A stretch of DNA of 64,000 bases from Planoprotostelium fungivorum (lineage: Eukaryota; Evosea; Variosea; Cavosteliida; Cavosteliaceae), in contig MDYQ01000013.1 in assembly GCA_003024175.1 (NCBI GenBank), positions 1 to 64,000 of the forward strand, read 5' to 3'. How positions within the stretch are numbered: position 1 is the stretch's first letter; each line of letters opens with the position of its first letter. The notes under the pieces were generated by a model, which saw only the letters and a list, made by a program, of their open reading frames with translations, did no database searches and had not been told where the DNA came from. Below, in pieces: positions 12,137-23,815 of this stretch. The position numbers and the translations under genes are program-made.

Positions 12137-13388
12137 TTGCAGAGCACACAATTAACGAGGAGCTTCTTCTCTCCCGTGGGCCCTCTATACTGCGATCGCT
12201 GTGGCGTCCACGGCCACTTGGACAACTCTGCCACGTCATCGCTCCTCTTTGAATTCCTCATCGAGATGTCAGACGCAGCGTTTCAGTGGAAGACAGAGGT
12301 GGAATATGTTATGGGAAGTCGATCGATTCCTCTGTCCCTGTTACGCATGAACAGGGGACACTCCAGTCACATCATATTCGTCTCTGCGGGTATCTACAAC
12401 GGAGCCATGGACGAAGAGGTGAGTTGTCCCGCCGAAATCGAATGTTCAAGTTTCAAAGGTGTACACGAGACATTCGATGGAGTACGGATCTTTCTTACCC
12501 GTATTGACTCGATGGGATCGGAAAATTGATACAACGGTCACTACCTCTGAAATCTTCCGAGAGCCAGAGGTGACGTCATCTGGATGGAGATCGACTCACC
12601 GGAACTGTAGGTCCTTGTGGCACTGATGAAGGGAAGAAGTTGCGTGGTGTTCGTTGTAGTGGGTCGATCGATGACAGAGGCCGCACAAGCTGTCATACCT
12701 GAAGTCCTCGCACTCTTAGACGACAGTTCCAAACCCACCGTACAATTTGTCTCATTAGAGAAGGTAATACGTCGATCTTGTCTTGTGTCAACACATAGTA
12801 GGTACCACAGGAGGGAGAGGAGAAAGGAAAGCGAGTTGTGTATGATGACGTGGGGGATGCTATGGTGGTGGAAGAATTCAACGAGAATTTGATGGAAACT
12901 ACAAAGCCCGAGAAAGAGTGAGTATTGTAGAATGAATGAATGGTAACAAAGGAGTAGGAAGAACCTGATCACCTATTCATTACCAGATAACGGAGATTTC
13001 GATGAGATTCGAAAGAAGATGGATGATCTGTCCACTGACATCCTCGAAAACATCAAATCAAAGACCAAGAGTATGTCATCTACACACGTGCCATCACTGA
13101 AAAGGAACAGAATTCTCTTACACCAAATCCACACCCCTCTCCTTTGGACTCCCGACGACGTCTGTTCCATCAGCAGCACAAGAGAGAAAGACGAACGGAA
13201 AGAAGGAATACCAAGATCACAGGAGAGTGAGAGAAGAGAAGACGAAAAAGAGAGGAGCAGATGAAAGGAGGAAGAAGTTGGAAGACAAGAGCAAGCCCCT
13301 CAGCCCCCTCTCCAGGCCCTTCGTCGCCCGGGAGCCGTTTGTTCCAAGGGACATCCGATCGCAAGGAAAGGAAGAGACAACCGAATAA
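12137..13388 (+). CDS. Unrecognised protein with basic tail, or C-terminal extension of the helicase gene
   Basis: Exons run in frame through five introns to a TAA at 13386-13388. The first Met is at 12266 (MSDAAFQWKTEVEYV). However, the same frame is open back to 12141 and can be joined to the helicase by a 40-bp GTGGAG...TTGCAG intron that removes the helicase stop. That upstream piece has a CDRCGVHGH zinc-knuckle-like motif. The body is predicted alpha/beta (VVFVVVGRS, AVIPEVLALL), then acidic, then a strongly basic, Ser/Pro-rich tail (KKEYQDHRR, EEKTKKRG). I do not recognise a family. Whether it is a separate gene is unresolved. Its stop lies 15 bp from the convergent PHF12-like stop. Confidence 0.55.
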
Positions 13389-13402
13389 AGAGACAACTGT
13401 AT

Positions 13403-16271
13403 TCAAGGTGACAAAGTCAAATCCTTTGGCTTGGGTGGTGGAGGGAGGGGAGAGAAGAGGAGGTCCACTCGTGCGATCATAAAGTTGGTCTTCGTTTCGA
13501 CCACCCACTCTGCGTCTGTTCTCAAGATCTGATTGGGATGAGAAGGGATGCGAGAAGAAACAGGAGATGATTACCTTGTCCCCGATGTTCATGCCGTGCT
13601 TGCCGTGACATTGGAACTTGAAGTGGTAGAGTTCACCCTCCACAGCTGCCGGGTTCTCCAGGGTGATGGTCGTGTGGATCCTCGAGATCGTCCTCGAGTT
13701 CTCCGTCAGCTCGGCTACGTCCACATCGCAGTTCTCTGCATCTCTCCCCAGTGTGATCATCGTCTTCGTCATCGTGTGAATCAACTTCCCAGTCGCATCT
13801 GTTTGTCTCTCAGTCAATGCACACGAACCCAACCTTGAAGAGGGACGAATATCACCAAAGAGAGATGCTCACCGAAGATCTTCGCGAAGGGATGTTCCAC
13901 TCTCGCAGGTGTAGTTTTCTTCGTGGCCCAGTTCTTCGACTCGGGTGAGATGGCAGCTGGTACCTCATGACTGGTCTGAGGTTGCAGTGGAAGTACATGG
14001 GGTGCCGTTTGCGATGTCTGAATCTGATTGGCGCCCAGAATGACAGATTTCGGAGCATTAGGAAGAGTGAATGGCTTGACGGGTGTGTTGGCGGTGGGTG
14101 AGGAAGTGGCCGTACTTGCATTTCCCGGGGTGAGCTTTGGTGGGTTGGTGGGACCACTGATCAACTGTCCAATTCAGTCCTTCCCTCGTCACCCATCTCA
14201 CCGCTTTGACGCCAGGTTGTCCCTGTGACTGTGACTGTCCCACTTGCTTCATGGGAACAGCAATGCTGGTCTTGAGCATGTTGGGATGCACCTGAGGAGA
14301 TGTCCTGGGTGTATTCTGTCCCGATGACAGTTTGATGGGTAATCCGCTGACGTTTCCCTTGGCAACGGTCCCACTGCTCTTCATCGGCGTCCCCGAGATG
14401 GATCCGGGTCTCAGAGAGGGCGTGCTGGCCTTGACGGGTTGCGATGGTGATTTCAAATGAGGTTGAGGGGTCAGCATTGGTTTCTTCGGAGCGACGGTGG
14501 GAACTCTGACAGCCGCTGGGAACTCTCCCTTGACGGTGGAGGCGGGGGATGGGACGGATGGTGGAGCGGGTGGAGGCGTGGTGCTTCCGTTGGCCTTGGA
14601 GTCTGGCAGGCGGATCTGTGTGGTGCTGGTGATCTTCACCGGCTGTTTCTTGACGCCGGGTATTCGTACGGCCTGCCCCTCTGCGTTCTTTGTCTTCTTC
14701 GTCGATGCGTCTTCACTGCTCTGCAGTTTCCTCTTTCCTCTTCCCGTTCCTTCTCCATCAGTGGAGTCCTCTTCCTCTGATGATGAATCTACAACCAATG
14801 CTGCATCGATATCAGTTTGGAGTATGATCCGTCTATTTGATGATACGTTGGATGTGTTCATTTTCACCTTTTCCTTCGAAGACTCTGGGATCGATGGCTT
14901 GTCCTCCATTGGGCATGGGCATTGACATGGCTTTCTTCTTCCTCTTCCTCTTCTCTTTCGCTGTCGTCTCATCCATACAATCTGTCTCTGTCACCAGATA
15001 TGTCAACAGATAATCTACCTGTCCATGATAAGGGATGGTGGCTGTGGATCTGCATGAGTCTCTGCCAAGCTAGAAATTGCATGAAGAGAGGTGACAGTGC
15101 GTTTGTGATTTCCATCGGACTTTCGTTAAATTTGGCTACTTGCTTCACCAGCACGTCGTCTGGCTATCTCCCGTCAGTTCTGATGACTCTGTGGATATTT
15201 CGATGATGTCATGGGATTATTTCGATGATGTCATGGAGTTATTTCGATGTCATGGGATTATTTCGATCTCTTCTGAGGGACCCACCATGGCTTGGCGTAG
15301 TTCTTCTGCTGGCGTCTTTTCTTTCCCCTGGGCTAATTCTAACAGCCAATAGGGACAATCTTCTTCGACCAACTTTGGTTTCTCCTGCATTCATGTCATT
15401 CACACGCATCGATCATATTTGAGACACATCAATGCACTGTAAAGATGATCTCACCATTTCCCGTCTCAATTCTGATTCCCGCGCAGAATCCGGTCGCTGA
15501 TCAAAGTGGAGGGAAAATTTTACGTCGGGGATGATGTGTGTGAGATAGCTGTGCTGAGGGCATGACCATGGAAGACGAGGAACAAAAGGTAGAGGTGGAT
15601 CTAGACAGTAGGTGTGGTACAACGCTTGACAGTGCTGACAGGACACCGCGTCCATAGATCCAGACAACTTGCACACCGCGCACAGTTCGTCTCTTGGATC
15701 TGGCTGATGGAGGAGATCAGATGGGTCGATGTGATGCATGACTCACCCTGAGCGATTGCCTCGGCTTCTTTCGATTCTTTCTTCCTCGATCTCTCGATCT
15801 CTGCATGCCTTCATATTCTGCATATCGCGTGTCAATGTGGATGAATGTATGTGTATGGAGAGAGGAGAGAGAACGAAAGTACCTTCTAGACCCTCGTATG
15901 TCCCCTGTGGAAGTTCAAAGTTCACAGGATTCATTCCGATTGCCGTCTCGAAGAGACCTTTAAGTGGACCATCCGTCGCCGGCTTCTTCTTCGGTCAGTA
16001 AAGACGTCGGTGATGAATCAGATTGGAGATGATGCGTCCTCACTCGCTTCTCTGGGTATATGTCGTGATAGCATTTGTTGCAATACCAATCTTCATCGGT
16101 AAGATCTTCAGGATTCACAGGAGGATTCAGGCAATCAAAGTGGAAACTTCTGGGGCAATGATCGCAGCATAAGAGATTGCCTTCGTCTCCACAAGCGTCA
16201 CATTCATCGTGGTTCACGATTTTCTTCTGTCCCTCCTTTCCCTTCCGTCCAACGTTGGAGTTGTCCGTCAT
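13403..16271 (-). CDS. PHF12: PHF12-like chromatin protein (two PHD fingers plus FHA-like domain)
   Basis: The N-terminus has a canonical PHD finger, with zinc ligands in CDACGDEGNLLCCDHCPRSF and YCNKC (about 16080-16215). A second PHD finger (CAVCKLSGSMDAVSCQHC, YHTYCLDPPLP) lies at about 15560-15680. A Lys/Ser/Thr/Pro-rich linker follows (14060-14900). Near the C-terminus is an FHA-like segment (ITLGRDAENCDVDV, SRTISRIHTTI) at about 13600-13760. The order PHD-PHD-linker-FHA is that of PHF12/Pf1, a subunit of Sin3-HDAC repressor complexes in animals. A nuclear repressor role is inferred from this. It ends PKPKDLTLSP. One intron (15164-15285) is enlarged by tandem repeats. It is divergent from coatomer beta across 297 bp. 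Confidence 0.8.
15164..15285 (-). repeat. Intron enlarged by about four tandem TATTTCGATGATGTCATGG units
   Basis: Between about 15195 and 15270 a unit of roughly 18-27 bases (TTATTTCGATGATGTCATGG and shorter versions) repeats about four times. It lies inside an intron of the PHF12-like gene. Donor and acceptor positions were chosen because they keep frame, from ...LRQAM to PDDVLVKQ. At 122 bp this intron is two to three times the usual length here. Confidence 0.6.
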
Positions 16272-16568
16272 ATAGAAATGAGATCAGATGAGATCGCTCC
16301 TTGTCTTATTTTCAGTTTTAATGCACCTTCTCATGCACAATCCTCACAGTTGTTGTCCACAGGCCTTCCTCTCTTTAAACAAGGCGAAAATCCTGCTGTG
16401 TGCGTGCCTTTTTTCTCGATTAAAAATTGATTTTAAAGTCGAAATAAAACCTCCTGTCTACAGCGTAACATTTATCGCGGCTTGAGATATCTCATCGACG
16501 TGGACATTGCAGGGAAGAAGATTCCACCACCCTCATCCCTGTATAACGGTTCATAACAACCTACATCC
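16272..16568. promoter_or_regulatory. Divergent promoter between PHF12-like and coatomer beta genes
   Basis: This 297-bp gap lies between two start codons on opposite strands. It is AT-rich in the middle (TTTTCTCGATTAAAAATTGATTTTAAAG at 16410-16438 region) and shows no coding frame. Promoter content is inferred from position. Confidence 0.4.
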
Positions 16569-19500
16569 ATGGGAGACAAGACATGCACCGTTCTCATCTC
16601 ATACGAGCAGAATGAACCTCCTCAAATCTCGGAGTTGAAGAGAACATTGGAGACTGCGACACTCCCAGAGAAGATCGAAGCGATGAAGCGTGTCATTCTG
16701 TTGCTTATTGCGGGAGAGAATCTCAGCCAGCTCCTGATGACCATCATTCGTTTTGTCATGCCCATCGACGACCATCAGGTGAACGGATGGAAACATCTCA
16801 GGCGCAATTCATTGAATGTATTTCAGTTGAAGAAACTGCTTCTGCTCTACCTTGAAATCGTGGATAAGACTTCAGCCGATGGAAAATTACTCTCTGAGAT
16901 GATTCTCGTCTGGTGTGTTTTTATTCCCTATCTGAAAGATCACCTATTCCATAAACTGGTTCCTCTCATTCCATTTGTAAATCGGAGCCGCCAACTGACG
17001 AATGATCAGCAATGCCATTCGTAACGATCTGATTCACCCCAACGAATACGTCAGAGGTGATAGTACTCTCATCGGATCCCATTCTGAAGGATGATCAGGA
17101 TCGACACTTCGTTTCTTGAGCAAATTGAAGGAGCCCGAGATTCTGGAGCCCCTTCTTCCCTCCGTACGCACCAACTTGGAATCGAAGCACGCATACGTCA
17201 GAAGAAATGCCGTTCTCGCCCTGTACAACGTCTACAAGAACTTTGATTATCTCTGCCCCGATGCACCCGAACTGGTCTACTCCTTCTTACTCAACGTGAG
17301 TGAATGTGAACACGTGGAGAGATATTGAAGGACATCAGGAGGGTGATGCCTCTTGCAAGAGAAATGCGTTCATCATGTTGTTCAACTGTGCCCAAGAGAA
17401 GGCGGTGGAGTACTTGAGTGAGACACTGGACCAAGTGTCGGGAATGGGAGAGATCATCCAATTCATCGTCGTCGAGCTCATTCGTAAAGTGTGTCGCAAC
17501 ACACCCACTGAGAGAGTGAGTACCATCCAATCGATGCACCACATCACACGGTACTCATCTTTGATGTACAGCCCAAGTACATCAAATGTGTCTTCACCTT
17601 GTTATCTTCCACCTCATCTGCCGTACAATACGAAGCTGCCGGGACTCTCCTCGCCCTCTCTTCTGCTCCCACCGCCGTCAAGGCCGCCACCAGCACCTAC
17701 ATCGATCTGCTCGTCAAGGTGATCCCCTTTCTCTCTTCCACCTCTCACAGGAACAGGAGAGCGACAACAACGTGAAGATGATCGTGTTGGACAGACTGTT
17801 GACCATCAAGCAACGACACCCGAAGATCATGGAAGAGCTTCTGATGGATATCCTCAGAGCCCTGGCCAGTCCCAACATGGACATTCGAAAGAAGACCGTG
17901 GACATTGCATTGGACCTGATCACAGTCAAGAACATCGAGGAGGTCGTACAGGTATTCAAGAAGGAGATCCTGAAGACGCAGAACAAAGAGTTTGAGCACG
18001 CAGAGCAGTACAGACAACTTCTCATCCAGACCATTCACACCTGTGCCGTCAAGGTGGAGACATGGACATCAGATGAATGAATGACCATGATAGTTCCCCG
18101 ATGTGGCTGCCAACGTGGCAACAGTCCTCATGGAGTTCTTGGGAGATCCTCAGGGTGGATCAGCCAATGACGTCATCATCTTCGTCCGAGAGGTGTGTCA
18201 CCCTCTCCCCTCTCTATCCTCTCGTTGATCTAGTCTGCCTCTCGTTGACCTAGTAAAGTGACTCATCGTGTTCAGGTGATCGAGAGATACCCCGAACTGA
18301 GATCCCAGTTGGTCGGAAAACTGATCGAATTCTTCCCCACCATCCGTGCCTCCAAGGTGAGCATCCTCCACTCCTCCACTCCTCCACTCCTCTCACTCCT
18401 CTCACTCCTCTACTCCTCCACTCCTCTCACTCCTCTCACTCCTCTACTCCTCCACTCCTCTACTCCTCCACTCCTCTACTCTTCTCACTCCTCACTCCTC
18501 TCACTCAACTGTCCAGGTCTTCCGCACTGCCCTGTGGATCTTATCCGAGTACAGCAGCACCTCTGACGAGATCGATCGTGTCTTCACTGCCATCAAAGAG
18601 GGCTACGGTGAACTACCCCTCTTCACCGAAGAAGAGACCGATGAAGAGAACAAGGAAGAGACGAAAGAGAAGAAACCCGTCGCTCAGGCTCCCGCTCCCA
18701 GGGCTAGAGCGAAGGTGCTCGCCGACGGTACCTACGCAACGCAGTCTGCCCTCACGGAAACGGCCGCTCCTGCTGCTGCGGCGAGCGTGACGAGCGGGCC
18801 GGGCTTGAGGGGCGTCCTGTTGGGGGGTGATTTCTTCCTGGCCGGAGTCCTCTCTATCTCCCTCACCAAATTGGCGCTCAAGTTGGAGGACTTGAACACC
18901 GAGGCGAAGACACTGAACCTGTACGTGTCAGAGGTGAGAGGATGAGGTGGACTTTGACTGAAGGAAAGAGATTCTCCTGCTGATGGTGTCCGTGCTGCGC
19001 TACGGAAAGTCCAGCCAGACCCCGAGCCCGATCGACCCCGACTCCGAGGAGAGGATCATCTCTGCCATCAACATCCTCACCGAGCCCGATTCCGATATCA
19101 AGTGGGTTTCCCAGGGCCCTCTATCGTTGACGTGTCGACAGGAGAGCTCTCATCGTCCAGTGCAAGGAGGCTTACGGTCACCAACTCATCTCCAAGCCAA
19201 CGCAACCAGTACAGAACACCAACAGAGTGAGTGACGAGTGTGGAAGAGAGACTGACAGAGACAGAGCAAGGAGGTCAGCGTACAGGTGGATGACGTCATC
19301 AAGATCAGACAGTTACGCACGAAGAAGACGTACGGACTGGAAGACCTGGATGAGATGGGTGAGTGACATTGAATCGACGATGTCTGACGGGAGAAGATGA
19401 TTCCGATCTCATCAAAGCAACTGGAGTGGAAGAGAATGCAGATGGTCACTCTTACAAGTTGAACAAAGTGAACCAGTTGACCGGTTTCAGTGATCCCATC

Positions 19501-20346
19501 TACGCAGAGGCCGTAGTCATCGTGCACCAATACGACATCGTTCTGGATGTCACAGTCATCAACCAGACACCCAAGACTCTGCAGAACGTGGCCCTCGAGC
19601 TGGCCACACTGGGAGATCTCAAATTGGTGGAGAGACCTCAAGTGTACACCATCGCCCCCGGAGACAAGAAGCAGATCAAGGCCAACATCAAGGTCTCCTC
19701 GACGGACACTGGCATCATCTTTGGAAACATCGTCTACGACATCGCTGGTGTGCAGAGTGGTGACAAGAATTCGGTCGTACTCAACGAGATCCACATCGAC
19801 ATCATGGACTACATCTCCCCCGCTTACTGCCACGATCTCAAGTCAGTTTCCATTCATTCTCTCCTACTCTGATACTCATCTCTACGCTGAATCATGATCA
19901 CCTCCTCTGTTTCTCATCCGTTTGTAGGTTCAGATCCATGTGGGCCGAATTTGAATGGGAGAACAAGATTGCCGTCAACTCCAACTTGAGGTGAAGAAGA
20001 GAGGAGAGTGAATGTCTGAAAGAGAAACAGCAGCGTCAATGACTACCTGAAGAACATCATGAAGTCGACCAATATGGGATGTCTGACCCCAGAGTCGGCC
20101 TTATCCGGTGACAGTGGGTTCTTGTCTGCCAACTTGTATGCCAAATCCGTCTTTGGTGAAGATGCACTGGCCAACATCAGCGTGGAGAGGCTGGACGACA
20201 AGATCAGTGGATTCATCCGCATCAGAAGTCGCACGCAGGGAATTGCCTTGAGCTTGGGAGACAAGATCACCATCAAGCAGAGAGAGGACAACAACAGGAG
20301 CAGCAACTCCCAGGCCCAAGAGACAAAGGCTGCCCCTCAAGAATAA
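16569..20346 (+). CDS. COPB1: Coatomer subunit beta (beta-COP)
   Basis: The spliced exons match beta-COP from end to end. The N-terminal adaptin-like solenoid has [40 protein letters not shown] and [15 protein letters not shown]. The middle has GTYATQSAL and [12 protein letters not shown]. The C-terminal appendage has [35 protein letters not shown] and IHIDIMDYI, with [10 protein letters not shown] and LSLGDKI near the end. The product forms part of the F-subcomplex of COPI coats, which bud vesicles from Golgi to ER. Length is about that of animal and yeast beta-COP. Its stop lies 51 bp from the convergent RhoGAP gene. One intron is expanded by CT-rich repeats. Confidence 0.95.
18357..18516 (+). 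repeat. CTCCT/CACTCCT microsatellite expanding a coatomer intron
   Basis: This 160-bp intron lies between ...PTIRASK and VFRTALWIL. Most of it is imperfect repeats of CACTCCTC and TACTCCTC. The neighbouring introns of the same gene are about 40-60 bp. The polypyrimidine strand is the sense strand, so the repeat reads as one very long polypyrimidine tract before the CAG acceptor. Confidence 0.8.
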
Positions 20347-20396
20347 ATCATCGATTTCATCTTCTTTATACAAGAATCGGTTCGATATGTACATCC

Positions 20397-23300
20397 TCAT
20401 TTCATTTTCTGTTCCATCTTCTCTTTCCACTCTTCCATCTCTTTCATCTTCGCCTTCATCCTCTCTACTTCTGCCTCCAGTTCTTCCCTCCTCTTCTTCT
20501 CTGATGTCAGATTGGCCCTCAGGACGTTCACTTCGGTCTGGAGGTCATCCATCGTACTCCCTGCCTCATTCTTTGTGATGTACATCCTCCTCTCCGTTCT
20601 CAACCCCTTTCCACTCGATCAGCCGTGTCTTATGATCCATGGGATGATATTGATCTCACCTCTCCTCTGGATGAGGTGGCCGTGACGAGGGGCGTGACGA
20701 GGGGATGTTTGAGAGAATTAGAGGGAAGACCACTCGTCGAGTAGATCTCCAGTTCCTCCGTCAGCTTGATGTGTTTGGGGCTGGTGGGTGTCTGACCTCA
20801 TTCAGCCGATGTCATTCAAATGACTCTTCACCTTCATCGCAGACAGACTGGTACTAGTATGACCTGCTGATGTGAGTGACTGTATAGCTGATGCAGTTTA
20901 CCATTCGTGATGTCCCGAGAGGCCTGTTTGAGGATATTCGTCCACTCCTGTGAAGGTGAGAAGATGAGAAGAGAAGAGATACCAACCTGCAAATCGGATG
21001 CATCCTGAGCGCATAGATATTGCCCCTTACCACCCGTACTGAAGGTGATCACGAAGCAGTGAGGTTTCTCATTCGAATTCCCAATGACAGACCCCTTCAA
21101 TTCGATGGTCTGTTTGTGTCTCCTGTCCCTCTCTGAATTACAGAAGATCAACTTCATTCGAGTGACCAGAGTGTACACTGCCTTCCAACTCCCCGATTTC
21201 TCTGCCCTTCTTCAACGAAATTTCGCTGGAATCTCACTCACTCTTCTTCTGCAAGAAACCCTCTCGGAGCACCTCATCCAAGGGTATCCCTTCATCGTAC
21301 GCTCTCTCTTTACTCTCCCTGTCGTTCATCAATTGAATCATCCCTCTCTTCATTCTCACGATTTCCCAAGAGAGGGAGACCTTGGTATCGTTGACACGGC
21401 AGATGTATTGACGGATACCTTTCTGGGAGAGAAGATCTGTGCACCCACTTCTCTGAACAACTTGCTCTGTTGATTGATCAACAGCTCCACCACCTTGTTC
21501 ATCCTCTGGTTGTCCGTGATCACCCTCACTGGATCGTGTTCTTTACGCCTTCGCAGATATCAGATGTCCGTCGCAGATCGCGATGTCACCTGAGTAGACT
21601 GGGACCGAAGACGATGGCTAGATTAGATAGCGTCATCTTGTTCACTCCACTGAACTGTACCACCCTGGCTAAGAATCCACAGAGATATTTGAGAACCAGC
21701 TGATTCTCCAGCGGAAGTTTTTGTACCAATTCCGTCAGCTGCCTCGGTCATTCCGAGGGCCTCGTATTCTCCTCACCTCCTCCGTTCCTTCGTCTTCTCG
21801 ATCCGTGACGGTGAGGAATGCATCGTACAGTTCGTAGGTGATGAGAGGTTCCGGTAATTCTCTGAGGTACAATTTGAGCAGCCCGGCCACAACGTGTGGA
21901 TCCACCGGAGGATTTGGATCTTGAGGGTCGCGGCTGTGTGCGGGTGTCCCAAAGTTGACGCTCTTTCCCTTGTCAAAGTGATGTCGGTACGTTTCGATCT
22001 CTCCAGCAGAGCCTGACATCCTGAAGATGCCTTCCGTGTCCAGAGCTGTAGAAGGTGAGGGGAGGGAGATAGAGGAGAGGGATACCGTAGTTGTCCATCC
22101 AGTTGATGGTCTTCTTCAGGACGGAGGGAATCGGGTTGATGGTGGCCTCACCGGTGTAACGACTGTGTAACGGTTTCAGAGAGACTCCGAATTCTCGCGT
22201 GTCCCCTGTTTGGATGAGTGAGAGTGATAGGGTGTGAGAGAATGAGAGAATGAGAGAGAATGAGAGAGAATGAGAGAGAACGAGAGGAGATGAGTGATTT
22301 ACCTCCGGGCATGCAACGATCTTGGATCATTTGGAACCACATCTTGTTCGTCTTTGTGTCTTCTGCGATTTTGAATGCGTACGTGTCCTTCTTGAATTCG
22401 AAAACTGGATGAATGAGGGACGATGAGGAAATGTAGACTCACAGGAGTGGCCTCTGTCCAATATGATGATGTAACTACCGTTCGATTTCGTTCCTGTGAT
22501 GACATGAGATGGTTTATAGTTACAAGGGAGATCGATGAAACACAACAATCGAACGAAGGAGAGAGAGGATGAGATGTACCATTGTGATCAGAGATATCCA
22601 ATCTGGCGGTGTAATGATCTAATGGAATGACTCCAGAGGGACTCTTGTCTTCTCTCGAATGGTAATAGAACATCATCTGACTCCTCAGGACACAGTGATA
22701 CTTGTGTCCACTCTTGAACGACTTCTCCTTACTGCTCATCTTCTGCATGACTCCATCCTACCTCTTCAGTTTCATCTTCCCTCTCTCTCACCTTGTCTGA
22801 ACCCTCTAATGCCTGAGAGTAACTCATCTTCGAGGGAAGAGACAGAGGCACTACGGCGATCTTGCTGACCTTCCCTTCTGATGTGGACAGAGCGTAGTTG
22901 ACGTTCAGACCTGTGAGGCGATGCCATTCAGAGGATTCACCGGTCTTGGAGGACATCAAGATGAAGGGTTCAGTCGTTCGCAGTATGTTACGGAAGAGAG
23001 GAATGGCGTGGACGAGCGGCTCGGCTGCATCTACGGCCAAGTGACATGCTTCAGAGTGTCGAGAAGGCTGTTATCATCAGATCTGGAATCCGAGATGAGA
23101 CGACCCACGTTGGAGGAATAGAGTTGAACGGTGACGAGTATGGGTGTCCGCCAGAACTCCAAGATCTCACCGGGGCGATCGGCGGCGATCTCTGATTCTC
23201 TGGTCAAGATCTCTATGCCGTGCTTCTCGAACGGTGGTCGAATGAAATGCCGCTCACTGAGACCTTCGACAATCAAGCTGGATAGATATTACATGGGGTA

Positions 23301-23570
23301 AAATGAAAACAGATGGAGACACCTATTTGTCGAAACGAACCGAGAGACGTGATCATAGAGTTCACTGATCTTCATGGATGGTTGTTGTGTGAGGAGTTTG
23401 AATGTGATGAAACGATCTGTCGCTTCTATCACTGATGTAGAAAGTTGGCGTCTCCTCTCTTCGCTAAGAGATCTATCGGTGCTGAGACGGACGTACCATG
23501 CTGGAATCATCATCAGATCGAATCGGATGACGATCACATTGAAAAATACGAAGCCATCAAGTGGTATCAC
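20397..23570 (-). CDS. PH-RhoGAP-PH protein with C-terminal coiled coil
   Basis: A first PH domain lies at about 22300-22745 (KSGHKYHCVLRSQMMFYYHSR, IPLDHYTARLDI). It is joined in frame to upstream exons by a 50-bp intron. A RhoGAP domain follows (about 21600-22120) with GIFRMSGSA carrying the catalytic arginine, GLLKLYLRELPEPLI and later helices. A second PH domain (about 20900-21270) has GFLQKK, IELKGSVIG and the conserved EWTNIL tryptophan. The last exon is a Lys/Glu-rich coiled coil (20397-20560). The product should stimulate GTP hydrolysis by a Rho/Rac GTPase at membranes. The N-terminal 250 residues are unrecognised and the true start is uncertain. Confidence 0.8.
22206..22302 (-). repeat. 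GAGAATGA repeat expanding an intron of the RhoGAP gene
   Basis: The plus strand shows repeated GAGAGAATGA and GAGAAC units (about 22224-22290). They lie within an intron whose removal joins ...MPGG to DTREFGVSL in frame. The intron is 97 bp, about twice the local norm. On the gene's sense strand the repeat is a CTCATT polypyrimidine tract. Confidence 0.65.
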
Positions 23571-23815
23571 CTTTTAACATGGTCTATGGTGTCTGTGATG
23601 CGTGGTGTGTTCAACGGCTCCCCGGCTGTGAGTTGGTTTGTAGAGTGACGTTGGTTCCCTATTCAAATAATATTTTTTCATTTTCATTTCCTCTAAGACC
23701 CGACTTGCTTTACGAGAATCGGTCACGATGTGCTTCTCTTCACTTCACAGAACTACTCCAAGTGTCCCCCTCTCTTCATAAATAATTTATTACAATCGAA
23801 CCATGTAATTACAAA

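Noticed and set aside
13170-13402. Continuation of the PHF12-like frame through 13170 on minus
   Set aside because: An intron after the FHA-like segment and another frame give a better ending (PKPKDLTLSP, stop at 13403), and the 13170-13388 part is antisense to the convergent gene's basic tail.
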